A stretch of DNA of 20,983 nt from an uncultured Collinsella sp. (GCA_900548365.1 URKM01000028.1:1-20983), one strand, 5' to 3'. Counted from the first letter of the stretch, positions 1 to 7,213 are shown. Numbers and translations: made by a program. Notes: generated by a model from the sequence alone, not told the origin.

Positions 1-2
1 AC

Positions 3-173
3 GTCACCGAGAGCGTGAACGAGTACTTCGCCCCCATCCGTGCCCGCCGCGAGGAGCTCGTCCAGGACATGGACTACGTCAAGGACGTGCTGCGCGAGGG
101 CAACCGCCGCGCCAACGAGGTGGCCGAGGCCACGCTCGCCGAGGTTCGCGAGGCGATGGGCATGGTCTACTAA
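3..173 (+). CDS. trpS: Tryptophan--tRNA ligase, C-terminal end (partial)
   Basis: This frame is open from the window edge and ends at TAA. It encodes the last 56 or so residues of a protein whose 5' part lies outside the window. The visible sequence has the run FAPIRARREELV, then a DYVKDVLREG segment, then EATLAEVREAMG. This matches the C-terminal helices of class I tryptophanyl-tRNA synthetases (PIRERREEL, VLREGAERA, TLAEVREAMG). The enzyme charges tRNA-Trp in the cytoplasm. The catalytic HIGH and KMSKS motifs would be upstream and cannot be seen, so the call rests on the C-terminal signature alone. A strong hairpin terminator starts about 75 bases after the stop, so it is probably the last gene of its transcript. 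Confidence 0.85.
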   Translation, partial: VTESVNEYFAPIRARREELVQDMDYVKDVLREGNRRANEVAEATLAEVREAMGMVY

Positions 174-246
174 GACCGCCCAGGCGCGCCGTGCACCGCG
201 GCGTCCGATGGCGGCGGCGCACGGACGCTTCGACCAGCTTATTCTC

Positions 247-282
247 AAACGGGAGCGCACGGTTTCGCGCTCCCGTTTCTTG
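247..282 (+). terminator. Rho-independent terminator after trpS
   Basis: A perfect 12-bp stem (247-258 with 267-278, arm AAACGGGAGCGC) encloses an 8-base loop. The 3' arm ends in TTT and runs into CTTG. It sits between the trpS stop and the ribosome-binding site of the next gene, so it should separate the two transcripts unless there is read-through. Confidence 0.8.
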
Positions 283-303
283 TATCCAACGGAAGGATCC
301 CGT

Positions 304-1149
304 ATGTACAGACTCGTGGTGAGCGATATGGACGAGACGTTTCTCGACGAGCACCATCGCATCCCCGCAGCGAACGTCCGCGCGCTCGAGCGCATGCATG
401 AGCTGGGCATCCGCTTCGCTCCGTCCTCGGGCCGCCCCTATGCCTCCATCGCGGACAACCTGGCGGCCCTGCCGCCCCATCTGCTCGAAGACCTCTATAT
501 CGTTTCGTACAACGGAGGCTTCATCAACCGCTACGGCGATCCCGAGCCGCTCACGCGATGCGGCATCACACCCCAGGCGGCCGAGGCGCTCTACCGCCTG
601 GGGCTCGAGCGCGGCCTCTGCGTTCACATCTATACCGAGGGCGGCGACGTCTACGCCTGCGATGCCCCCGACGGCGAGCATCGCTACCTCGCGAGCCTCT
701 CCTTCGTGCGCTTCTTCGAATCGAACGCCCATCCGACGCTCTCGTTCCTCGCAGGGACAAACGTGGTGAAGGTGATATTCATGAGCGAGGATTTCGCCGA
801 ACTCAAACGCGTGGGCGGCGAGCTCGACGGCGCGGCGCGCGACCTGGGCTTGGAGACAACCTACTCCTCTGGACGCTACCTCGAGTTCATGCCCGCCGGC
901 GTCGACAAGGGCGCGGGCTTGCGCCGCCTGGCAGCGCTGTTGGAGATTCCGCTCGAGCAATGCGTGGGCGTGGGAGATTCGGCAAACGACCTCGCGATGA
1001 TCAAAGCGGCGGGCCTGGGCGTGGGCGTCGCCAACGTTACCGACGACGTGCGCCCCTTCTGCGATGCCGTGCTGGAGACCACGGGTATGGCGGGCGCGTT
1101 CGAGGAGCTGGTCGAGCGGTATCTAGAGCCCGCGGCGAACGAGGCCTGA
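304..1149 (+). CDS. Cof-type HAD-superfamily (subclass IIB) sugar-phosphate/nucleotide phosphatase
   Basis: The 281-residue product has all the HAD motifs. Motif I is DMDET at 8-12 with nucleophile D8 and acid/base D10. Motif II is the Ser/Gly/Arg stretch SSGRP at 41-45. The motif III lysine is K202 in GVDKG, and motif IV is GDSAND at 224-229. The large insert between motifs II and III (about 85-190) is the type IIB cap seen in Cof/YbiV-like phosphatases, and the length is normal for that family. Such enzymes are cytoplasmic Mg-dependent phosphatases of sugar phosphates, FMN or PLP; the substrate cannot be read from sequence. The start at 304 is preferred over in-frame upstream codons because GGAAGG lies just before it, the protein begins at the usual MYRLVVSD, and the upstream extension would cross trpS and its terminator. 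Confidence 0.9.
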   Translation: MYRLVVSDMDETFLDEHHRIPAANVRALERMHELGIRFAPSSGRPYASIADNLAALPPHLLEDLYIVSYNGGFINRYGDPEPLTRCGITPQAAEALYRLGLERGLCVHIYTEGGDVYACDAPDGEHRYLASLSFVRFFESNAHPTLSFLAGTNVVKVIFMSEDFAELKRVGGELDGAARDLGLETTYSSGRYLEFMPAGVDKGAGLRRLAALLEIPLEQCVGVGDSANDLAMIKAAGLGVGVANVTDDVRPFCDAVLETTGMAGAFEELVERYLEPAANEA

Positions 1150-1219
1150 CGCCGTATGCGGGTCCCAGCGAGATCCGTCGCGTGAAGCGGGGCGGACGCC
1201 GAGCAAGACGCTAAAGTAT

Positions 1220-1280
1220 GCCATAGTTAACTTGTGGAGACCCTGTGTTCCCCTGACAGTTTGGTTTGCCATGGCTAACT
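1220..1280 (+). repeat. Direct repeat pair GCCATRGYTAACT overlapping a promoter
   Basis: The 13-base word GCCATAGTTAACT (1220-1232) recurs as GCCATGGCTAACT (1268-1280), 48 bases apart. The second copy overlaps the -35 region of the promoter at 1266-1292, where a regulator could act. No regulator family is assigned. Confidence 0.45.
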
Positions 1281-1292
1281 CTTTGCTATAGT
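1266..1292 (+). promoter_or_regulatory. Promoter with extended -10 (TTGCCA ... TGCTATAGT)
   Basis: A -10 element TATAGT (1287-1292) is preceded by TGC, giving an extended -10. TTGCCA lies 15 bases upstream as a weak -35. It faces a segment with no convincing ORF that ends in a strong terminator at 1388-1433. Its product is therefore either a small RNA of roughly 130 bases or an attenuated leader of the alkyltransferase gene at 1520. Confidence 0.5.
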
Positions 1293-1299
1293 ACCGCTA

Positions 1300-1433
1300 A
1301 CAGCAAAACGGTCGCAGGCGAACTTAGAGAGACCGGGTTGCTCGAAAATCGCGTCCCCTCCCCTCTGCGCGATTTCAAGGTGTACCTCGACGGGACCCGT
1401 TGCCAATTGCGGCAGCGGGTCCCGTCGTGTTTA
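1300..1433 (+). ncRNA. Candidate small RNA or leader transcript
   Basis: From the predicted start near 1300 to the terminator there is no credible reading frame with a ribosome-binding site. There are two stem candidates. CGGTC pairs with GACCG across an AGAGAG-containing loop. AAATCGCG pairs with CGCGATTT around a pyrimidine-rich loop. The sequence AAGGTGTACCTCG just before the terminator resembles a T-box with one G missing. Pairing of a tRNA end (UGGN) is not possible as written, so a T-box is not claimed. Inference only; the class is unknown. Confidence 0.35.
1388..1433 (+). terminator. Strong 17-bp hairpin terminator
   Basis: The arms CGACGGGACCCG (1388-1399) and CGGGTCCCGTCG (1416-1427) pair perfectly. 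The stem continues inward through a T-G wobble and TGCC/GGCA to a six-base loop. It is followed by TGTTTA. It lies 87 bases before the ATG of the alkyltransferase gene, so read-through would be needed for that gene to share the upstream promoter. Confidence 0.75.
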
Positions 1434-1519
1434 GACCTGCGAGGAAGATCGGCGACCGCATGCGGGGGCGCGGGCGATATCATCGAATTCAATGCGCACA
1501 TCCTGGCGAAAGGAGCACT

Positions 1520-1852
1520 ATGGCGGATACGGGGCGCGAGGGCTTTTTCGAAAGCGTATACGACATGGTCGAGCAAGTGCCCTGCGGCATGGTGGCGACC
1601 TATGGGCAGATCGCCGCGCTCGTGGGCGCGCCGCGTCGGGCGCGCTACGTCGGCTACGCCCTGCATGTCAACCCGCGGCCGGGAGCGATTCCCTGCCACC
1701 GCATCGTGTTTGCCGACGGCCGCCTCGCCGAGGGATTCGCGTTCGGCGGGCAGGAAGCTCAGCGCGCGCTCCTGGAAGCCGAAGGGATCGCGTTCCTCCC
1801 GGACGGGCGCGTCGACCTCGCCGCATGCCGCTGGCCCGCCGGCGTGGCATAA
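1520..1852 (+). CDS. MGMT-family (O6-alkylguanine DNA alkyltransferase-like) protein, stand-alone C-terminal domain
   Basis: The 110-residue protein is only the DNA-binding/active-site domain of O6-alkylguanine alkyltransferases. It contains TYGQIA (27-32, with the base-flipping helix Tyr28), the arginine-finger region RARYVG (Arg42), the Asn hinge GYALHVNP (Asn51) and the active-site motif PCHRI with Cys59. The cysteine is kept, unlike alkyltransferase-like (ATL) proteins, which have Trp there. Real methyl transfer from DNA to Cys59 is therefore possible, although short forms may instead flag lesions for excision repair. AAAGGAG lies six bases before this ATG, which is why the longer in-frame upstream starts are rejected. 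It is probably a cytoplasmic DNA-repair protein. It lies downstream of a terminator, with no clear private promoter. Confidence 0.85.
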   Translation: MADTGREGFFESVYDMVEQVPCGMVATYGQIAALVGAPRRARYVGYALHVNPRPGAIPCHRIVFADGRLAEGFAFGGQEAQRALLEAEGIAFLPDGRVDLAACRWPAGVA

Positions 1853-1871
1853 CGGCCCTCGGCCGAGGCTT

Positions 1872-1899
1872 CGAGTTGGGGGACAGGCGCTCGCTTGAG
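1872..1899 (-). repeat. Diverged copy of the palindromic repeat (inverted orientation)
   Basis: GTTGGGGGACAGGCGCT with a downstream CTTGAG matches the reverse complement of the 33-bp repeats at 1931 and 1980 with several substitutions and one extra G. It is probably an older member of the same family. Confidence 0.5.
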
Positions 1900-1930
1900 G
1901 CCGCCGACGAGCGGTCGGCCCGCCGGCGGT

Positions 1931-1963
1931 GGGTCTCAAATTAGTGCCTGTCCCCAATTTGAG
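1931..1963 (+). repeat. 33-bp palindromic intergenic repeat, copy 1
   Basis: This copy is identical to the one at 1980-2012. The ends CTCAAATT and AATTTGAG form a perfect 8-bp stem around the core AGTGCCTGTCCCC. The form is that of a REP-like unit. From memory, similar words containing GTGCCTGTCCCC recur in many bacterial genomes near REP-associated transposases; no transposase is present here. Confidence 0.8.
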
Positions 1964-1979
1964 GTTGGCGCTCCGGCGA

Positions 1980-2012
1980 GGGTCTCAAATTAGTGCCTGT
2001 CCCCAATTTGAG
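1980..2012 (+). repeat. 33-bp palindromic intergenic repeat, copy 2
   Basis: A second perfect copy of the repeat starts 49 bases after the first, with the same CTCAAATT/AATTTGAG inverted ends. The 16-base spacer between copies is unrelated GC-rich sequence. It lies between the convergent ends of the alkyltransferase gene and the ABC exporter operon, a usual place for such elements. Confidence 0.8.
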
Positions 2013-2068
2013 CGAGGCTTGGTGCGAAAGGGACGCCGACCCGAAGATCGACGCCCCTGTACGCGCTT

Positions 2069-4312
2069 CTACTCGGCGAACTGCGAGTTGTAGAGGTCGG
2101 CGTAGAAGCCCCCGGCTGCCAGCAACTCGTCATGCGTGCCGCTCTCGATGATGTCGCCTTCCTTCATCACCAAGATGAGGTCAGCGTTCCTGATCGTGGA
2201 GAGGCGGTGCGCGATGACGAAGCTCGTGCGCCCGCGCATGAGCTCGTCCATCGCCTGCTGAATCTTGAGCTCGGTGCGCGTGTCGACGTTGGAGGTCGCC
2301 TCATCCAAGATGAGCATCGGCTTGTCGGCGATCATCGCGCGCGCGATCGTTATCTGCTGCTTCTGTCCCTGGGAGAGGTTGACCTGGTCGTTGAGCACGG
2401 TGTCGTAGCCGTGCGGCAGCGAGCGGATGAAGTGGTCTAGGCCCACGGCCCGGCAGGCGCGCTGCATATCCTCATCGCTCACCCCCTCGTCGCAGTAGAC
2501 GAGATTCTCGCGGATCGTGCCCTCGAAAAGCCAGGTATCCTGCAGCACCATGCAGAACAGCGCGTGCACGTCCTCGCGGCGCATCTCGCTGGTCGGCACG
2601 CCGTCGATGCGAATCTGCCCGCCGTCGATCTCGAAGAAGCGCATGAGCAGGTTGACCATGGTGGTCTTGCCCGCACCCGTGGGGCCCACGATGGCGACCT
2701 TCTGCCCGGGCAGGGCACGCGCCGAGAAATCCTTGATGACCGGCTTGTCGGAGCCAGCGTAGGTGAAGCGCACGTGGTCGAACTCCACCTCGCCGCGCAC
2801 GTCGCGCGCGTGGCGCGCCGGCTTGGCGGACTCGTCGGCCATCTCGGGGGCCTCGAGGAACTCGAAGACGCGCGAGCCCGCGGCACCCGCCGACTGCAGC
2901 GCCTGCACGCCCTGGGCGATCTGCGAGAGAGGCTGGGTAAAGTAGCGCACGTAGAGCATGAAGGCGACGATCACGCCGAAGCCGATCTGGCCGTCGAGCG
3001 CCAGCGCGCCGCCCACCACGCACACGGCGACGTAGCCGAAGTTGCCGATGAACATCATGATGGGCATCATGAGACCCGACAGGCACTGCGCGCGGAAGCC
3101 CGCGCTCACGAGCTCGCCGTTCATACGGTCGAACTCGGCGCGTACGCGGTCCTCGGCATTATAGGCCGCGATAACCGAATGGCCGGTGTAGGACTCCTCG
3201 ATATGGCCGGACAGGGCGCCCAGCGCGGACTGCTGGCGCAGGAAGTACTTCTGGCTGCGGCCCATGATGCCCATCATGAGCGCGAAGCCCAGCAGGCTCG
3301 CGCCCACGGCGGCCAGCGTCATCCAGCCGTTGGTGGTGATCATCATGAAGAGGCTACCGAAGAAGAGGACCACGGCGGAGAGCAGGGAGCCCACGCTCTG
3401 GTTGAGCGACTGCCCGAGCATGTCGACGTCGTTGGTGATGCGGGAGAGGATGTCGCCGGTGGGGACCGCGTTGAAGTACGACATGGGCAGACGGTTGATC
3501 TTCGCCGAGATGTCGGCGCGCATGCTGCGCCCGATGCGCTGCGTCACCGTCGTCATGATCCATCCCTGGACCACTGTGAGGATGTAGCTCGCGACGTAGA
3601 AGCCCACGAGGGTGAGGGAGATGCGGGCGACGAGGTCCATGTCGATGCCGGGCTCGACCAGACTCTTCACCGAAGCAGGCAGCTCGTCGAGCGCAGCCAT
3701 GGCGGCCTCGGTATCGTCCATATCGAGGTTGGCGAAGATATCGAGCAGCTTCTGCTGATCGGCGCCCGTGATGGTCACGCCGTCGACCTCGACGTCGGTG
3801 AGCAGGGCCTCGCGCGCCTCCGCCGGCATGCTGGCGAGGTCGTCCAGGGAGGGAGCGGCCGGGGCCTCAGCGCTCGACGCGGCCGCGGCCGCATTGCCCG
3901 CGGTCGCGGCCGCACCGGCGGCGTCGCTGGTGCCTGCATCCGCGGCAGCCATGGCGGCAGCGTCGCCCGCGCCCGCGGCAGCCATCACGGCGGCCTGCTG
4001 GCGCGCCATCGCCTCGGCGTTCGCCTCGATGTTGCCCATCACGACCTCGACGACCTGCTCGAGCTTATCGGTATCGGGTGCGATACCGTCCTGCACCGCA
4101 TCAGTGATGTCGGAGAGCATGTTGGGGCCGAGCAACGTGAGCACCGTGCCGACCATCGCGCAGACGAGCGCCACCGCGACGGCGGGAACGAAGCGACGGC
4201 AGTACTTCAACAATTTGCCCCAGGTCCCGCGATCGATGCGCTGCCCCGCAGCGCCGCGCCCGCCGTGGCCCATCGGACCGCGCGGCGCAGACGAACCATG
4301 CATGCCTGCCAT
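2069..4312 (-). CDS. ABC exporter half-transporter, consensus-site subunit, with Ala-rich extracytoplasmic insert
   Basis: The 747-residue protein has an N-terminal exporter membrane domain (first helix near 41-62, others from about 227 to 475) fused to an ATPase domain. The ATPase has Walker A GPTGAGKTT (543-551), signature LSQGQ (646-650), Walker B LILDEA with catalytic Glu671, and switch His702. It closely resembles the TM288/BmrD side of heterodimeric multidrug exporters, which also use LSQGQ. It starts at the ATG directly after the TAG stop of the upstream subunit (no gap), with GAGGAG as ribosome site, so the two are translationally coupled. Residues 77-223 between the first two helices form an unusual insert of about 150 residues. 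It contains a long Ala/Gly-rich stretch and acidic segments, and should face outside. The substrate is unknown; drugs, peptides or lipids are typical. Confidence 0.9.
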   Translation of the reverse strand: MAGMHGSSAPRGPMGHGGRGAAGQRIDRGTWGKLLKYCRRFVPAVAVALVCAMVGTVLTLLGPNMLSDITDAVQDGIAPDTDKLEQVVEVVMGNIEANAEAMARQQAAVMAAAGAGDAAAMAAADAGTSDAAGAAATAGNAAAAASSAEAPAAPSLDDLASMPAEAREALLTDVEVDGVTITGADQQKLLDIFANLDMDDTEAAMAALDELPASVKSLVEPGIDMDLVARISLTLVGFYVASYILTVVQGWIMTTVTQRIGRSMRADISAKINRLPMSYFNAVPTGDILSRITNDVDMLGQSLNQSVGSLLSAVVLFFGSLFMMITTNGWMTLAAVGASLLGFALMMGIMGRSQKYFLRQQSALGALSGHIEESYTGHSVIAAYNAEDRVRAEFDRMNGELVSAGFRAQCLSGLMMPIMMFIGNFGYVAVCVVGGALALDGQIGFGVIVAFMLYVRYFTQPLSQIAQGVQALQSAGAAGSRVFEFLEAPEMADESAKPARHARDVRGEVEFDHVRFTYAGSDKPVIKDFSARALPGQKVAIVGPTGAGKTTMVNLLMRFFEIDGGQIRIDGVPTSEMRREDVHALFCMVLQDTWLFEGTIRENLVYCDEGVSDEDMQRACRAVGLDHFIRSLPHGYDTVLNDQVNLSQGQKQQITIARAMIADKPMLILDEATSNVDTRTELKIQQAMDELMRGRTSFVIAHRLSTIRNADLILVMKEGDIIESGTHDELLAAGGFYADLYNSQFAE

Positions 4313-6070
4313 CTACATCAACTCCTCTTCACTCAGCTGGGACAAGGCGATCTGCTGATAGGTCTCGCAATCGCGCATCAGCTCCGCATGGGTGCCCTGC
4401 CCCACCACGCGCCCGTCCTCCAGCACGATGATGCGGTCCGCATCGCGTATGGTGCCGATGCGCTGGGCGACGATGATGCGCGTTGTTTCCGCGCATTCGC
4501 GGGCGAGCGCGTCGCGCAGCACGCGGTCGGTCTTGTAATCGAGCGCCGAGAAGCTGTCGTCGAAGATCAGGATCTCCGGCTTGCGGGCGATCGCGCGCGC
4601 GATGGACAGGCGCTGTCGCTGGCCGCCGGACAGGTTCGCCCCGCCCTGTGCGACCTGCGCATGGTAGGCGCCTTCCATCTTCTCGACGAACTCGGCCGCC
4701 TGGGCGGTATCGATCGCGCCGGCAACATCCGCCTCGGACAGCGGGCCGCGACCGTTGTCGCCGTACGCCACGTTGGTGCTCACCGTGCCGCCGAACAACG
4801 TCGCCTTCTGCGATACGTAGCCGATCTTGTTGCGCAGCGCACGCACGGAGTAATCGCGCACGTCCACGCCGTCAACGAGCACCTGCCCCCAGGTCGCGTC
4901 GTAGAAGCGCGGGATGAGGTTGATCACCGTCGACTTGCCCGAACCCGTGGAGCCGATGAGGGCGACCGTCTCGCCGCGGTGCGCGGCGAAGGAAACATGC
5001 CGCAGCATGCTGCCCTCGGCATCCGGGTAGCGGAAGGTCACGTCGCGGAACTCGATCTCGCCCACGCGACCGGGCTCGCCCTCGGCGCGGCCACCGTCCT
5101 TGATGGACGCCTCGGTGTCGAGCACCTCGTTGATGCGGCCCGCGGCGACCTGCGCGCGCGGCAGGATCATGAAGATCATCACGAGCATCATGAACGCCAT
5201 GACCACCTGGATGGCGTACTGGGAGAACACCATCATGTCGGAGAACAGCGAGATCTTGCCCGCCATCGCCGACGCGCTGATGAGCACCGCGCCGATCCAG
5301 TAGATGGCGAGCGACAGGCCGCTCATCGTCGCCTGGATGGTGGGCATGAGGAAGACCATGGTGCGGTAGCCCACGAGCTGGTTGTTCGTGAGCGTATCGT
5401 TTACGGCGTCGAAACGGTCCTGCTGGTAGTCTTCGGCGTTGTACGCGCGCACGACCGAGAGACCCGACAGGTTCTCGCGCGAGACGCGGTTGAGGTCGTC
5501 GGTCAGGCGCTGCATGCGGCGGAAGCGCGGCGTCGCGATGATGAGGCACACGGCGACGACCGCCAAGAGCACCACGATGGACACGGCCGTCGCCGCCGTC
5601 CACTCCCAGCGCTTGCCGGCGATCTTGGTGATCGCCCATGCCGCTGTGATCGGCGCCTTGATGAGCATCTGCAGACCCATGACGATCAACGTTTGCACCT
5701 GCATCACGTCGTTCGTGGAACGCGTGATGAGGCTGGGTGTCGAAAAGCGCCCGATCTCCTCCATAGAGAAGGACTGCACCTTGCCGAAAAGCTTGGCGCG
5801 CACGGTGCCGCCGAACCCGGTTGCGATCCGCGCCGCGCATACGGCGGTGGCGACCGACGCCAGCAAGCTGCCCAGGGAGCATGACAGCATCTTGCCGCCC
5901 GCTGCGAGGATCTGCGGCATGGTCGAGCCTTCGACCTGCACGAGCCGCGTGATCTCGGCCATGTACTCGGGGGATTTGAGGTCGAGCCAGACCTGGCAGA
6001 CGATGAACGCCAGCGCCAGGGCGGCAAGCCCCCATTCCCGTTTCGTTAGGTTTCGGAATAACTTAAGCAA
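4313..6070 (-). CDS. ABC exporter half-transporter, degenerate-site subunit
   Basis: This is a six-helix exporter domain (about 1-310) plus an ATPase domain. Counting from the proposed start, Walker A is GSTGSGKST (373-381), the signature is LSGGQ (480-484) and Walker B is ILIFDDS. Asp505 replaces the catalytic Glu and Gln536 replaces the switch His. The same Asp/Gln substitutions mark the degenerate subunit of heterodimeric exporters such as TM287/288. Its intact LSGGQ would complete the active ATP site of the downstream subunit. I place the start at a TTG (6070-6068) because AAGGAG lies six bases upstream and the protein then begins LLKLFRNL, usual for the family. An in-frame ATG at 6145 would add 25 residues without such a ribosome site. 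The product is 585 residues. It follows the MarR gene by 165 bases. Confidence 0.88.
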   Translation of the reverse strand: MLKLFRNLTKREWGLAALALAFIVCQVWLDLKSPEYMAEITRLVQVEGSTMPQILAAGGKMLSCSLGSLLASVATAVCAARIATGFGGTVRAKLFGKVQSFSMEEIGRFSTPSLITRSTNDVMQVQTLIVMGLQMLIKAPITAAWAITKIAGKRWEWTAATAVSIVVLLAVVAVCLIIATPRFRRMQRLTDDLNRVSRENLSGLSVVRAYNAEDYQQDRFDAVNDTLTNNQLVGYRTMVFLMPTIQATMSGLSLAIYWIGAVLISASAMAGKISLFSDMMVFSQYAIQVVMAFMMLVMIFMILPRAQVAAGRINEVLDTEASIKDGGRAEGEPGRVGEIEFRDVTFRYPDAEGSMLRHVSFAAHRGETVALIGSTGSGKSTVINLIPRFYDATWGQVLVDGVDVRDYSVRALRNKIGYVSQKATLFGGTVSTNVAYGDNGRGPLSEADVAGAIDTAQAAEFVEKMEGAYHAQVAQGGANLSGGQRQRLSIARAIARKPEILIFDDSFSALDYKTDRVLRDALARECAETTRIIVAQRIGTIRDADRIIVLEDGRVVGQGTHAELMRDCETYQQIALSQLSEEELM

Positions 6071-6076
6071 CGATCT

Positions 6077-6088
6077 CTCCTTATCTAA
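6077..6088 (-). promoter_or_regulatory. Ribosome-binding site setting a TTG start, overlapped by a putative operator half-site
   Basis: On the minus strand the sequence TTAGATAAGGAG joins an 8-base word TTAGATAA (6088-6081) to the Shine-Dalgarno AAGGAG (6082-6077). The same TTAGATAA word occurs in the marR promoter. The site fixes the TTG start and could also be bound by the MarR protein; the latter is inference. Confidence 0.45.
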
Positions 6089-6235
6089 CCCCATGAGGTT
6101 TATAGCCATAGCGATGCCCGGACACGGGCGCAAAACACGCTTCAATCAATAGAGCGTGCTTGGCGCGCTCGCCGGCAGCCTGTATGGACATCGAAAACTT
6201 CTAGAAACATCGCCGGTGAACGAGCGCTGCGGCGC

Positions 6236-6679
6236 CTACAACTGTATCGAAGGCGGATGCAAGCGCGTGCGGATCTCATATGCCGTGAGGAAGAACTCGC
6301 GCAGACGCTCCTCGCCCAACTCATCGATGAGCAGAGCAACTTGGCCGCGCACGTCGTCGCGAAACGCGCAGACGCGGGCAACGCCTTCTTCAGTAAGCTC
6401 GACCTCCGTGACCCGCGCATCGCCCTCGCTCCTGCGTCGAGAAACCAGGCCCTTCGACTCCAAGCGCTTAAGCAGCGCCGCGACACGCGCGGTCGATACT
6501 CCGAGACGCTCGGCGATAGCGCCCGCCGTGACAACGGCACCCTCCGCGCGAGCCTCAGCGAGCATGCGCAGGGTGCCGCCGATGCCCGCATTCGCCTCAT
6601 CCATGCAGCGAAACGCCTCCGACGAATGAACGCGTTCAGCGAGTCGAATCATTTCTGTCACCTGTTCGGCGGTTGCCAT
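6236..6679 (-). CDS. MarR-family winged-helix transcriptional regulator
   Basis: The 147-residue protein has the MarR architecture. N-terminal helices lead into a winged helix with the recognition region TAGAIAERLGVSTARVAALL (about 51-70). This is followed by KRLESKGLVSRR, then the wing containing the Asp-Arg-like pair (EGDARVTEVELTEEG, about 83-97), and C-terminal dimerisation helices. MarR proteins bind palindromic operators as dimers and usually repress efflux genes until a small ligand releases them. Its position as the first gene before a two-subunit ABC exporter suggests local control of that exporter and of itself. The start has AGGAGG six bases upstream. Candidate operator words lie inside its own promoter (6740-6760). 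The ligand is unknown. Confidence 0.88.
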   Translation of the reverse strand: MATAEQVTEMIRLAERVHSSEAFRCMDEANAGIGGTLRMLAEARAEGAVVTAGAIAERLGVSTARVAALLKRLESKGLVSRRRSEGDARVTEVELTEEGVARVCAFRDDVRGQVALLIDELGEERLREFFLTAYEIRTRLHPPSIQL

Positions 6680-6736
6680 ACCGAGCCCTCCTAGGAGCCA
6701 TGTAACCTTTCACCAGCATGCTAAAAGTTCGATTCA

Positions 6737-6765
6737 TTATTACCTAATGCCGTTATCTAATTCCA
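6737..6765 (-). promoter_or_regulatory. marR promoter with paired TTAGNTAA operator words
   Basis: On the minus strand a -10 TAATAA (6742-6737) sits 17 bases from a weak -35 TGGAAT (6765-6760). Two related words, TTAGATAA (6760-6753) and TTAGGTAA (6747-6740), lie between and partly over these elements, 13 bases apart. That is a good position for autorepression. The promoter is in an AT-rich island unlike the surrounding genes. Confidence 0.5.
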
Positions 6766-7213
6766 TTTAGCGCAAAACCGACGAACGCTTCACATCGCCG
6801 TCATAAACCCCCCCCTTCGTTTTGCCGCCTAGAGCGACAGCTGGCCCATCCTGTGCCGGAGTGTACGAATGCTCGACAAGAAATGTATAGATTTGCAACT
6901 GCTATGCATATAGTTAGACGACAGCTGTAGCTTTTCTTGAATCTAGCGGCAGCATGGCAATTCTGCTGGCACAAAATGCAATAAATGAGTCTGCTAACAC
7001 CTATTAGATACACTCAATTCGAGGGATCACAACGCAATTCGCTGCCCTCTCGTCGCCAACTGCAGTCACCGTATCGCCTGTACCCTCATCGTACCTGGGG
7101 TTTCTTTGAGATTGTTTTTATACATGGCAAGTCTCGGCGGGGCAAAAGACTCATTTTTGACATTTAGTGCCAGCAGCCTTCAAGCGAGGTGCCGCAGGGT
7201 CGTCTCCAAGCGT
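6766..7213. other. AT-rich intergenic stretch without a recognisable gene
   Basis: No reading frame here has a credible ribosome site, length and codon bias; two 60-70 residue frames look accidental. The stretch is clearly richer in A and T than the flanking genes. Near 7130-7170 an imperfect AGTCT/AGACT hairpin is followed by CATTTTTG on the plus strand, which could end a short transcript, but nothing upstream of it is identified. Confidence 0.5.

Noticed and set aside
1300..1433. T-box riboswitch
   Set aside because: The T-box-like word lacks one G of the UGG needed for tRNA pairing. The downstream pairing that would form an antiterminator is not visible, and no amino-acid gene follows. 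It is kept only as a candidate RNA.
2564..5884. A 1106-residue plus-strand frame across the two ABC genes
   Set aside because: It is His/Arg/Glu-rich antisense of the two ABC genes, produced by high GC content. The minus-strand frames have full ABC motifs.
6136..6158. Attenuator between marR and the exporter genes
   Set aside because: The CACGCT/AGCGTG stem has only six pairs and an 11-base loop before TTTT. Too weak to call a terminator.
6801..7013. A 70-residue minus-strand ORF in the AT-rich gap
   Set aside because: No ribosome site, Cys- and Ser-rich composition and no recognisable features; likely chance.
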